Shown here: one piece after another, positions 34,504-42,142 of the stretch
Position numbering within the stretch: position 1 is the first letter of the stretch
How the letters are laid out: each line of letters opens with the position of its first letter
Assembly: GCA_047602055.1 (NCBI GenBank)
Contig: JASGIG010000001.1
Coordinates: 2,976,001-3,040,000, forward strand
Length of the DNA: 64,000 nucleotides
Direction: 5' to 3'
Source: JAODBQ01 sp047602055
GTDB lineage: Bacteria; Actinomycetota; Acidimicrobiia; Acidimicrobiales; Ilumatobacteraceae
Made by a program: the position numbers and the translations under genes
The notes under the pieces: generated by a model
Told to the model about the DNA's origin: nothing
Databases searched by the model: none
Seen by the model: only the letters and a program-made list of their open reading frames with translations

Positions 34504-36066
34504 ATGTACCCAGGCAAGTACGCGGTGGAGCGCGCCGACCAGCCGGCGATCGTCATGGCCGGCACGGGCGAGACGATCACGTACCGCGAGTACGAGGCGC
34601 GCACCAACCGGCTGGCCCACCTGCTGCGCGATCACGGCCTGCAACGGCTGGACCACTACTCGATCTTCATGGAGAACAACTCGCGGTATCTGGAGTGCTG
34701 CGGCGCGGGCGAGCGCAGCGGCCTGTACTACACGGCGATCAACTCCCACCTCACCGGCGACGAGCTGGCCTACATCATCGACAACAGCGACTCGAAGGCG
34801 CTGATCGTCTCCCGTCAGACGCTGCCCGTCGCCCTCGACGCGATCGGCCAGTGCCCCAAGCTGGAGCTGTGCCTGCTGATCGACACCACCGACGGCCCGC
34901 CGCCGGCCGATCGTGGCCCGTTCCTCGACTACCTGGAGGAGACGGCGAAGTACCCGGACACGCCGATCGCCGACGAGTACCTCGGCACGGCGATGCTGTA
35001 CTCGTCGGGCACGACCGGGCGGCCGAAGGGGATCATGCGTCAGCTACCGGAGTTGCGCCCGGCCGACGCGCTCGACCTGTTCTCGTTCCTGATGACCGCG
35101 TGGCGCTACCGCGACGGCCAGACGTACCTGTCGCCGGCGCCGCTGTACCACTCCGCGCCGCAGGGCGCGACCGGCCTGACGATCCGCTCCGGCGGCACCG
35201 TCGTGATCATGGAGCGCTTCGACCCCGAGGAGTACCTGGCCCTGGTCGAGCGCTACCGCGTCACCCACAGCCAGCTCGTGCCGACGATGTTCACGCGCAT
35301 GCTCAAGCTGCCCGACGACGTCAAGCGCAAGTACGACCTGTCGTCGCTCGAGGTCGTCGTCCATGCCGCGGCCCCGTGCCCGGTGCCCGTCAAGGAGCAG
35401 ATGATCGAGTGGTGGGGGCCGAAGATCGTCGAGTACTACGCGGCGACCGAGGGCATCGGCTACTCGACGTGCGACTCCTACGAGTGGCTCGAGCACAAGG
35501 GCACCGTCGGGCGGGTGATCCTCGGCAAGTTGCACGTGCTCGACGAGAAGTTCGACGAGGTGCCGAACGGGACGTCGGGGACGCTGTACTTCGAGTCGCC
35601 GGCGCCGCTGACCTACTGGCACGACGAGGAGAAGTCGAAAGACGCCAAGACGCCCGACGGTCGGCTGGCGACGGTCGGCGACGTCGGCTACGTGGACGAC
35701 GACGGCTGGCTGTTCCTCACCGACCGCAAGACGTTCATGATCATCTCCGGCGGGGTCAACATCTACCCGCAGGAGTGCGAGAACCTGCTGATCACCCATC
35801 CGAAGGTGCAGGACGCCGCGGTGTTCGGCGTGCCCAACCCGGATCTCGGCGAGGAGGTCAAGGCCGCGGTGCAGCTGATGCCCGGCATCGAGCCCGGCCC
35901 GGAGGTCGAGCGTGAGCTGATCGCGTTCTGCCAGGAGCACCTGTCCAAGCAGAAGTGCCCGCGCTCGGTCGACTTCGAAGTCGAACTGCCCCGCCTGCCG
36001 ACCGGCAAGCTGTACAAGCGCCTGCTGCGCGACAAGTACTGGGGCGAAGGAGCGAAGAAGATCTGA
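34504..36066 (+). CDS. Acyl-CoA synthetase (ANL superfamily)
   Basis: A 520-residue AMP-forming ligase that activates a carboxylic acid to its CoA ester. The P-loop reads YSSGTTGRPKGIM (about residue 168), YYAATEG (about 315) forms the A5 region, DVGYVDDDGWLFLTDRKTFM (about 397) covers A7-A8, and the catalytic Lys lies in PRLPTGKLYKR near the C-terminus. It resembles the FadD3/FadD13-like acyl-CoA synthetases of actinobacteria; the substrate could be a lipid or ring-cleavage acid. GTTGAGGA lies before ATG. The next gene starts at the A of its TGA stop. Confidence 0.93.
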   Translation: MYPGKYAVERADQPAIVMAGTGETITYREYEARTNRLAHLLRDHGLQRLDHYSIFMENNSRYLECCGAGERSGLYYTAINSHLTGDELAYIIDNSDSKALIVSRQTLPVALDAIGQCPKLELCLLIDTTDGPPPADRGPFLDYLEETAKYPDTPIADEYLGTAMLYSSGTTGRPKGIMRQLPELRPADALDLFSFLMTAWRYRDGQTYLSPAPLYHSAPQGATGLTIRSGGTVVIMERFDPEEYLALVERYRVTHSQLVPTMFTRMLKLPDDVKRKYDLSSLEVVVHAAAPCPVPVKEQMIEWWGPKIVEYYAATEGIGYSTCDSYEWLEHKGTVGRVILGKLHVLDEKFDEVPNGTSGTLYFESPAPLTYWHDEEKSKDAKTPDGRLATVGDVGYVDDDGWLFLTDRKTFMIISGGVNIYPQECENLLITHPKVQDAAVFGVPNPDLGEEVKAAVQLMPGIEPGPEVERELIAFCQEHLSKQKCPRSVDFEVELPRLPTGKLYKRLLRDKYWGEGAKKI

Positions 36067-37145
36067 TGGATGCCACCCCGAGCCGGATCCCGCCCGTCCC
36101 GCCGCCCCGTGGCGTCGAGGACGTCACGCCGGCGTGGCTGACGGCCGCGCTGGCCGACGTCGCCGGCGGGGCCGCGGTCGTCGACGTCGCCGCCCGGCCG
36201 ATAGGGACCGGGCAGGTGGCCGACAGCTTCCGCCTGTCGCTCACCTGGGACCGGCCGACGGATGCACCGTCGGCGCTGGTCGCGAAGGTGCCGGCGGCGG
36301 GCGAGGACAGCAGGGCGGCCGCGGCGGCGACACGGACCTACGAGCGCGAGGCGGCGTTCTACGACCAGCTCGCAGGCACGGTCGACGTGCATCGCCCGCC
36401 GTGCTGGTACGCCGCGCACGACCCGGTGACGCACGACTACGCGGTGCTGCTCGGCGACCTCGCCCCGGCCGAGCAGGGCGACCAGATCGCCGGCTGCACC
36501 GTCGACGAGGCGGCAGCGGTGATCCCCGAGCTGGCCGCGCTCCATGCGCCGCGTTGGGGTGATCCGGCGCTGCTGGACATGGCCTGGCTCGACCGGCCGT
36601 CGCCGGGTGCCGGTACCGAGGTCCAGGGGTTCGTGCAGATGCTGGCGCCCGGTTTCACCGAGCGCTACGGCGACCGGGTCGAGCCCGACGTGGCTGCGCT
36701 GATCGAGCGGTTCCTGCCGCGGCTGGCGTCGTACCAGGCGAATGCCCCCCAGCCGTGGACGGTGGTGCACGGCGACTTCCGCCTCGACAACCTGCTGTTC
36801 GGCGGGTCGCGGGTGGCGGTGCTCGACTGGCAGACCGTGCGCCTCGGCCCGTCGATGAGCGATGTCGCCTACTTCATCGGCTCGGCGCTGCAGCCGGCCG
36901 AGCGCGCCGCCAACGAAGCGGCGCTGGTGCACGACTACCACGACCGGCTGCGCGCCGCCGGCGTCGACGTGTCGTGGGAGCACTGCTGGTCGGGCTACCG
37001 CCTGCGCGGCTTCGACGGCCTGCTGATGGCGATCCTCGCCTCGATGCTCGTCACCCGCACCGACCGCGGCGACGAGATGTTCATGGCGATGGCCAACCGC
37101 CACGGCCGCCAGCTCCTCGACCTGGAGGCCGAATCGCTGTTCTGA
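36066..37145 (+). CDS. Aminoglycoside-phosphotransferase-family kinase-like protein
   Basis: A 359-residue soluble protein of the APH/choline-kinase fold. The glycine-rich start is ARPIGTGQVADSFRLSLTW, the lysine is in SALVAKVPA, the catalytic loop is VVHGDFRLDNLLFGG and the metal-binding Asp is in VAVLDWQTVRLGPSMSD. In actinobacteria such proteins next to acyl-CoA genes are often called ecdysteroid or sugar kinases or acyl-CoA dehydrogenase partners, and their substrates are unknown. Its ATG shares one base with the acyl-CoA synthetase stop (TGATG), so the pair is coupled. The gene is convergent with the hydrolase at 37186. Confidence 0.88.
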   Translation: MDATPSRIPPVPPPRGVEDVTPAWLTAALADVAGGAAVVDVAARPIGTGQVADSFRLSLTWDRPTDAPSALVAKVPAAGEDSRAAAAATRTYEREAAFYDQLAGTVDVHRPPCWYAAHDPVTHDYAVLLGDLAPAEQGDQIAGCTVDEAAAVIPELAALHAPRWGDPALLDMAWLDRPSPGAGTEVQGFVQMLAPGFTERYGDRVEPDVAALIERFLPRLASYQANAPQPWTVVHGDFRLDNLLFGGSRVAVLDWQTVRLGPSMSDVAYFIGSALQPAERAANEAALVHDYHDRLRAAGVDVSWEHCWSGYRLRGFDGLLMAILASMLVTRTDRGDEMFMAMANRHGRQLLDLEAESLF

Positions 37146-37185
37146 TGGGGACGGCGGCCCGGCTCCGTCGGCTCGGCTCGGTGGC

Positions 37186-38031
37186 TCAGCTGCCGAGGAT
37201 GAACTCGCGGATGCGCGCCGTGCCCTCGGGCCCGGTGACGTCCATGTGACTGGTGCCGGGCAGGCGGACGTCGGTGGTCAGGTGCGCCGGCAGCGCGGCG
37301 ACCATCTCGTCGATCAGCCGTGCCGGCATGATCGGGTCCAGCTCGCCCGACAGCACCAGCACAGGGCAGCGCGCCGCGGCCAGCCCCGGAGCGAGATCCA
37401 TCGTCTGGTGCTCACCCGATTCGAAGTGGGCCAGCATCTCGCCGTCGGGCACGCCGAACGCCCGCGGCGTCGCCCCGTCGATGCCGTGGACGCTGTAGTA
37501 CGGCAGGCACTGCTCGAAGAACGCGGCGAGCGCTCCCTGGTCGCCTTCGAACACGCGGCGGGCGATGTCGCCGGCCTCGGCGCCGGCCAGCCCGACGAAC
37601 GCGTCGTGGATGGCGGCGACGTCGAGGCGTGGCGCCGTCGCGCAGAGGACGACCTTGCCGGGGTGGTCGGGGTGGCGGGCGAGGTAGCGCTGGGCGACGA
37701 AGCCGCCGAACGAGTTGCCGAGCACGATCGGTCGGGAGATCTCCAGGGCGTCGCACAGGCCGACGACGTCGTCGGCCCACGTGTCGAGGTTCCACTCCGC
37801 CGGTGAGCCGCGATCGCTGCGGCCGTGGCCGCGGTGGTCGTAGTACAGGACCTGGGCCACCTCGTTGAGCCGGCGGATGGCCGCGCACTTCGTGGCGACG
37901 TGGTCGATGCCCGGCCCGCCGTGCAGCATGACCACCGTCGGCCGCTCCTGCAGCCCGTCGTCGGTCGGTTCGAGCTGCACGCCGTCGACGTCCACGTAGA
38001 GGCGGATGCCGCCGGATGTGGTCACTCGCAT
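37186..38031 (-). CDS. Alpha/beta hydrolase (proline iminopeptidase-like)
   Basis: A 281-residue hydrolase. Oxyanion loop MLHGGPGIDHV, nucleophile elbow VLGNSFGGFVA (Ser in GNSFGG), Asp in LSGELDPIMPA and His in GTSHMDVTGPEG give a complete triad. HGGPG with NSFGG is typical of the prolyl-iminopeptidase/peptidase S33 group, which also includes esterases. ATG 38031 was chosen; the longer frame to 38229 overlaps the binding-protein gene. It follows that gene on the same strand after 46 bp. Confidence 0.9.
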   Translation of the reverse strand: MRVTTSGGIRLYVDVDGVQLEPTDDGLQERPTVVMLHGGPGIDHVATKCAAIRRLNEVAQVLYYDHRGHGRSDRGSPAEWNLDTWADDVVGLCDALEISRPIVLGNSFGGFVAQRYLARHPDHPGKVVLCATAPRLDVAAIHDAFVGLAGAEAGDIARRVFEGDQGALAAFFEQCLPYYSVHGIDGATPRAFGVPDGEMLAHFESGEHQTMDLAPGLAAARCPVLVLSGELDPIMPARLIDEMVAALPAHLTTDVRLPGTSHMDVTGPEGTARIREFILGS

Positions 38032-38077
38032 GGTCGATCTCCGATCGTTCGTCGATGCGGCTGCCGCCGCGGGCACG

Positions 38078-39391
38078 TCAGCTCGTCGGCGGATTGGCGA
38101 TGTCGAGGGGCTCGACGCGCTGCACCAGCTTGCCGTCGTCGCCCCGCTCGACGTGCAGCACGAGGATCGTCGACCGGCAGGCCGACGGCTCGGCGGGGAC
38201 GACGTTCGAGCGGCAGTGGAAGTCGTCACGCATGTAGCCGGGGCCGTCGGTGGCGGCCTGCAGCGCGTCCTTCAACGTCGCCGCGGTGACCGGCCCGTCG
38301 ATGCCCTTCATCACGGTGGCCAGCTCGGTCATCGTCGCGAACGAGTGCGCGGCGAGCGTGTCGAGCGAGTCGCCGTGGCCGGCCGCGGTCATCGCCGCGC
38401 TGTACTCGTCGAGCTGCTGCTGGATCTGCGGCGGCGCCTCGGCGCGCTGCGACGGGTACCACGTGCTCGACACCGACAGCGTGTTCAGGGCGTCGTCGGG
38501 TGCGGCGGTGATGTACTGCGAGCACGAGGCCAGCGACACCGGCCCGTGGAAGCCCGTGCTGCGCAGCGCCTGGATCAGGCCGGTGCACGAGTTGTCGTCC
38601 ATCAGCGCCCAGACCGCATCGGGCGCCTGGGCCGAGGCGGTCGCCGCCACCGTGGCGAAGTCCGGGTTCCCCGGGCTGACGTAGACGACGTCGATCTTCA
38701 GGCCGAGCTTGTCCGCGGCAGGTTGGACGACGGTGTCGACCAGCTCGTGGGCCGGCGGCACGTCGACCAGCAACCCGGTGATCGACTTGGCGCCCTCGGC
38801 GGCCAGGGCGTACAGCGGGCCGGTGGCGTAGGCGGCCTGCGCCGGACCGAGGACCCACACGTTCGGATCGGTCTTCATCAGCGGGCTCCACGGGTCGGTC
38901 GACACCAGCGGGATGCCGGCCTCGCTGAGCACCGGGACCGCGGCATCGGCGCCGACGTCCTCGGCGGCGAAGTAGGTGACCGTGTCGGCGTCGACGAACT
39001 GGTTGGCGCAGTTCAGCGCGCCCTCCGGCGTGGCGTCGTCGATGCAGGTGACGAGCTTGATCGGCGAGCCGTTGATCCCGCCGGTCTCGTTGATGTGCTG
39101 CACCGCGGCCTCGGCCCCGTAGCGGAGCTCGGGGATGTTCAGCGACGGACCCTCGTTGTTGGCCAGCCCGACGAGGATCGGGGCGCCCGACGCCGGCGTC
39201 GCCGACCCCGGCGTCGCGGTGGTGGTCGGCGCCGCGCTGGCGGCGGTCGTCGTGCCGGCGTCGCCTGCGGCGGTGGTCGCCGCGGTGGTCGTGGCTGCCG
39301 GCGACGTCGTCGACGACGCGGCGTCACTGCCGCACGCCGCCATCACCAGGGCGGCGCCGCACAACATCAGGGCTCGGGCGGTCCTCGTCAT
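38078..39391 (-). CDS. Branched-chain-type ABC substrate-binding lipoprotein
   Basis: A 437-residue lipoprotein: signal MTRTARALMLCGAALVMAAC with lipobox MAAC, then a Thr/Ala/Pro-rich linker to about residue 65. The rest is a type I periplasmic binding fold (ILVGLANNEGPSLNIPELRY, VTCIDDATPEGALNCANQFV, AAYATGPLYALAAEGAKSIT, LDTLAAHSFATMTELATVMK) of the LivJ/urea/amide-binding group. No permease or ATPase gene is near, so it either pairs with a distant transporter or acts as a sensor. ATG 39391 follows GGAGGGGAGAG. The IclR gene lies upstream on the same strand. Confidence 0.9.
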   Translation of the reverse strand: MTRTARALMLCGAALVMAACGSDAASSTTSPAATTTAATTAAGDAGTTTAASAAPTTTATPGSATPASGAPILVGLANNEGPSLNIPELRYGAEAAVQHINETGGINGSPIKLVTCIDDATPEGALNCANQFVDADTVTYFAAEDVGADAAVPVLSEAGIPLVSTDPWSPLMKTDPNVWVLGPAQAAYATGPLYALAAEGAKSITGLLVDVPPAHELVDTVVQPAADKLGLKIDVVYVSPGNPDFATVAATASAQAPDAVWALMDDNSCTGLIQALRSTGFHGPVSLASCSQYITAAPDDALNTLSVSSTWYPSQRAEAPPQIQQQLDEYSAAMTAAGHGDSLDTLAAHSFATMTELATVMKGIDGPVTAATLKDALQAATDGPGYMRDDFHCRSNVVPAEPSACRSTILVLHVERGDDGKLVQRVEPLDIANPPTS

Positions 39392-39493
39392 CTCTCTCCC
39401 CTCCAACGCGCCGTGCCGTCGGGCAACGGGCGATCTCGCGGGCTCACCGTAGGGAGCACCACGCGCAATGCAATGGGCGCGATGTGCGAACGG

Positions 39494-40402
39494 TCAGGGC
39501 GCCGCGGGGAACGACGGCGGCGTCGTGCCCCGGTTCGCCGCGGTCAGCTGCCGGCTCGCCTCGCGCACGAGCGCCCCGATGCGGACCACCTCGCGCCCGT
39601 CGACGGGCCCGGCGACGTCGACCGCGCAGACGATCAGCTCGGCCTCGCCGTAGCGGTCGAAGACCGCCGAGTTGATCGACAGCGGCCAGTAGCTGGCGTC
39701 CGGGTCGATCGCCGCGGCGAGGTAGTCCAGCTCGGCGAGCCGCTCGCCCGCGTGGAAGCTCACCGCCTCGACGAGGTCGTCGACGGCCCCGCTGGAGCGC
39801 AGCCGATGGATCAGCTGGAACTGCATCCGGTCCTGCAGCTCGACGACGAAGCCGTTGCGCCGTGCGGCCGCCAGCCCCGGCCAGATCCGCTCACGGGCGA
39901 CGCCGAGATCGATCGCGCCGTCGCGGGTCATCCACTGCTCGATGCGATCGTCGTCGCCCCAGGCAACCAAAGCAGCACCGGTCGGCGCATGCGGCTTCAG
40001 GCAGTGCCCGCGGCGCAGCCCCGCCCAGTTCGGCCGCGGCCCGGACGCCGTGACGATCTCGGTGAGCACCAACTCGTCGTCGGACACCTGCCACAGCAGG
40101 CTCGCCGCGCCGGTGGCTGCGGACAGCTCGACCAGGCGGCAGCTGGTGTCGTCGGGCACGGTGGCGTGCTCGGCGGCGCGGCCGATGTCGACCAGCGCCG
40201 GGCCGAGCCGGTACGTCTTGCGGACGGGATGGCGGATCAGCCACCCCGCGGAGGTCAGCGCGGCGAGCGCCGGCACGACCGTCGCCTTGGCGACGCCGAC
40301 GTGGCGGGCGATCTGCGCCAGGGTGAACGACTTCTGCGGCGACTGGGCGAGCAGGTCGACGATCCAGCGGATCCGGTCGGTCTGCGGGGACGGCCGAGTC
40401 AT
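39494..40402 (-). CDS. IclR-family transcriptional regulator
   Basis: A 302-residue regulator. The N-terminal helix-turn-helix reads KSFTLAQIARHVGVAKATVV and TSAGWLIRHPVRKTYRLGPAL (residues 24-70). The ligand domain follows (CLKPHAPTGAALVAWG and a C-terminal segment around YGEAELIVCAVDVAGPVDGR). IclR proteins sense organic acids. It is placed 3 bp after the MeaB gene and before the binding protein, so it may control the acyl-CoA and transport genes on this strand. Confidence 0.88.
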   Translation of the reverse strand: MTRPSPQTDRIRWIVDLLAQSPQKSFTLAQIARHVGVAKATVVPALAALTSAGWLIRHPVRKTYRLGPALVDIGRAAEHATVPDDTSCRLVELSAATGAASLLWQVSDDELVLTEIVTASGPRPNWAGLRRGHCLKPHAPTGAALVAWGDDDRIEQWMTRDGAIDLGVARERIWPGLAAARRNGFVVELQDRMQFQLIHRLRSSGAVDDLVEAVSFHAGERLAELDYLAAAIDPDASYWPLSINSAVFDRYGEAELIVCAVDVAGPVDGREVVRIGALVREASRQLTAANRGTTPPSFPAAP

Positions 40403-40405
40403 CGG

Positions 40406-41374
40406 TCACTCGTCGCCGAGCAGCTCCATCGCCGCGCGCGTCGGGGTGATCCGCCCGGCGGCGACGTCGCGCTCCAACGTCGCCGCCCGGTCGGCGACGC
40501 CGGCCTTGAAGCGGGCCAGCACCTGGTCCTCGACGGCGGCCCACATCCAGGCGACGTCCTGGCGGCGGCGCTTGGCGGCCAGCGCGCCGCGGCGCTCCAG
40601 GTGGGCCCGGTGCGCCTCGACCTGCGCCCACACGTCGTCGAGGCGCTCGCCCTCGATGGCACTGCAGGTCAGCACCGGCGCGCTCCAGCCGTCGACGGGC
40701 GCCATCAGGTGCAGCACCGCGGACAGCTCGGCGGCGGCGGCCTGCGCGTCGCGGACGTGGTTGCCGTCGGCCTTGTTGACGGCGATCACGTCGGCCAGCT
40801 CCAGCACGCCCTTCTTGATGCCCTGGAGGCTGTCGCCGGTGCGCGCCAGCGTCAGGAACAGGAACGTGTCGACCATGTTGGCGACGGTGGTCTCCGACTG
40901 GCCGACGCCGACCGTCTCGACGAACACGACGTCGAAGCCGGCGGCCTCGACGATCACCATCGACTCCCTGGTGGCCCGGGCGACGCCGCCGAGGACGCCG
41001 GCGCTGGGGGACGGGCGGATGAACGCATGCGGATCGACGGCCAGGCGGGCCATGCGGGTCTTGTCACCGAGGATGCTGCCGCCGGTGCGCTTCGAGCTGG
41101 GGTCGATCGCCAGCACGGCGACGTGGTGGCCGGCGGCGGTGAGGTGCGTGCCGAGGGCGTCGATGAACGTCGACTTGCCGACGCCTGGCACGCCGGTGAT
41201 CCCGAGGCGGCGGGCGCCGCCGGCGTGGGGCAGCAGCCTGGCGAGCAGCTGCTGGGCGAGCGCCTGGTGGTCGGCGCGGGTCGACTCGACGAGCGTGATC
41301 GCCCTGGCGATCTTCGCCCGATCCTGGGCGCGCACCCCCGCCTCCAGCTCGTCGACGTTCGGCAGGGCGCGCAC
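40406..41374 (-). CDS. meaB: MeaB-family GTPase, chaperone of methylmalonyl-CoA mutase
   Basis: A 322-residue P-loop GTPase (ArgK/MeaB). Walker A GVPGVGKSTFIDAL, switch region DPSSKRTGGSILGDKTRM, FVETVGVGQSE and the base motif AVNKADGN are all present. MeaB guards the mutase: it controls cobalamin loading and protects the radical cofactor. The mutase genes lie upstream on the same strand, only the SRPBCC gene between. GTG 41374 (MRALPNVDELEAGV) is used as start because the longer frame runs into a repeat (41408-41511). Confidence 0.93.
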   Translation of the reverse strand: MRALPNVDELEAGVRAQDRAKIARAITLVESTRADHQALAQQLLARLLPHAGGARRLGITGVPGVGKSTFIDALGTHLTAAGHHVAVLAIDPSSKRTGGSILGDKTRMARLAVDPHAFIRPSPSAGVLGGVARATRESMVIVEAAGFDVVFVETVGVGQSETTVANMVDTFLFLTLARTGDSLQGIKKGVLELADVIAVNKADGNHVRDAQAAAAELSAVLHLMAPVDGWSAPVLTCSAIEGERLDDVWAQVEAHRAHLERRGALAAKRRRQDVAWMWAAVEDQVLARFKAGVADRAATLERDVAAGRITPTRAAMELLGDE

Positions 41375-41407
41375 CCGGGCGAGGCTACGGGCGCACCCGC
41401 CGGCGAC

Positions 41408-41511
41408 GCGATTCGAGATGTGCGCACCGGCGCCGCACATCTCCCATCGCACCGTTCGGCCCGGCTCGTGCGATTCGAGATGTGCGCACGGGCGCGACGA
41501 ATCTCGAATCG
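41408..41511. repeat. Direct and inverted GCGATTCGAGATGTGCGCAC repeats
   Basis: GCGATTCGAGATGTGCGCAC occurs at 41408-41427 and 41470-41489. The second copy and ATCTCGAATCG (41501-41511) form an 11-bp inverted repeat (41471-41481 / 41501-41511), a possible terminator just after the SRPBCC gene. Confidence 0.6.
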
Positions 41512-41518
41512 TGCCGGT

Positions 41519-41947
41519 TCAGGCGGCGGACTCTGCGGCGCGCTTGAAGCTGGCGTTCTCGGTGGCGATCGCCCGCCGGCTCGGGCGCGCCAGCAACCAT
41601 CCGAACACCTTCGCCATCGGCCCCGACAGCTCCAGTGTCAGCACGTTGCGGCACCGGCCGTCGTCGAGCGGCTCGATGTGGTGGGCGGCCACCACCGTCA
41701 GGCCGAACGACGACCGCGACCACTCGAACAGCGACTCGGGCTCGTAGCGGGTGACGGTCCAGACCGCCGCCGGCTGGCGGGGTTGCTTGATCCGGGCCCG
41801 GCTGCCGACGCCGAACGCGCCGTCGTCGAGGCGCGACACGCTGGTGACCGTCGGTGTCACCTTCGGCCACGACTCGACGTCGATCGTCAACGTCCACACC
41901 TTCGACGGCGATGCATCGACGATCAGCTCGTCGCGCAGCGTCGTCAC
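41519..41947 (-). CDS. SRPBCC-family protein (polyketide cyclase/dehydrase type)
   Basis: A 142-residue START-like protein: strand MTTLRDELIVDASPSKVWTL, the typical DVESWPKVTPTVTSVSRLDD, then GSRARIKQPRQPAAVWTVTR and a long C-terminal helix around SGPMAKVFGWLLARPSRRAI. Such proteins bind hydrophobic ligands in a deep cavity. It lies between the mutase and MeaB genes on the same strand but is separated by repeat-rich gaps, so co-regulation is uncertain. Confidence 0.88.
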   Translation of the reverse strand: MTTLRDELIVDASPSKVWTLTIDVESWPKVTPTVTSVSRLDDGAFGVGSRARIKQPRQPAAVWTVTRYEPESLFEWSRSSFGLTVVAAHHIEPLDDGRCRNVLTLELSGPMAKVFGWLLARPSRRAIATENASFKRAAESAA

Positions 41948-41954
41948 CCCTGAC

Positions 41955-42040
41955 CTCCGGGGCCTGCGCCCTCATGGCGCCCGTGGTGCCGGCCGCTGCG
42001 CCACATCGACGCCCGGCTCCCCGGCGGTCGCTCGGCCGTC
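41955..42040. repeat. Intergenic repeat related to 46955-47055
   Basis: CATCGACGCCCGGCTCCCCGG matches CATCGGCGCCCGGCTCCCTGG in the gap between the two enoyl-CoA hydratase genes, with similar GGCGCC-rich flanks. Both lie next to a TGAGCGAGCG junction. No gene is seen. Confidence 0.45.
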
Positions 42041-42053
42041 CAGGACCGAGCTG

Positions 42054-42114
42054 CGCTCACTGGTGCACCATCGGTGTGTGCGTAGCTGCGCAGATCGGGG
42101 TGCACCAGTGAGCG
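42054..42114. repeat. 16-bp perfect inverted repeat after the mutase gene
   Basis: CGCTCACTGGTGCACC (42054-42069) and GGTGCACCAGTGAGCG (42099-42114) are perfect complements; the 29-base interior has its own near-dyad TGCGTAGCTGCGCA. It lies 30-90 bp after the mutase stop (minus strand), where it may end transcription or bind a protein. Confidence 0.6.
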
Positions 42115-42142
42115 ACACGCACCGTGACGTCGATTCGCTCGC

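Noticed and set aside
38006..41953. 1315-codon open frame on the plus strand
   Set aside because: It is opposite the binding-protein, IclR and MeaB genes and has the Arg/Gly/His-rich composition of a high-GC shadow frame.
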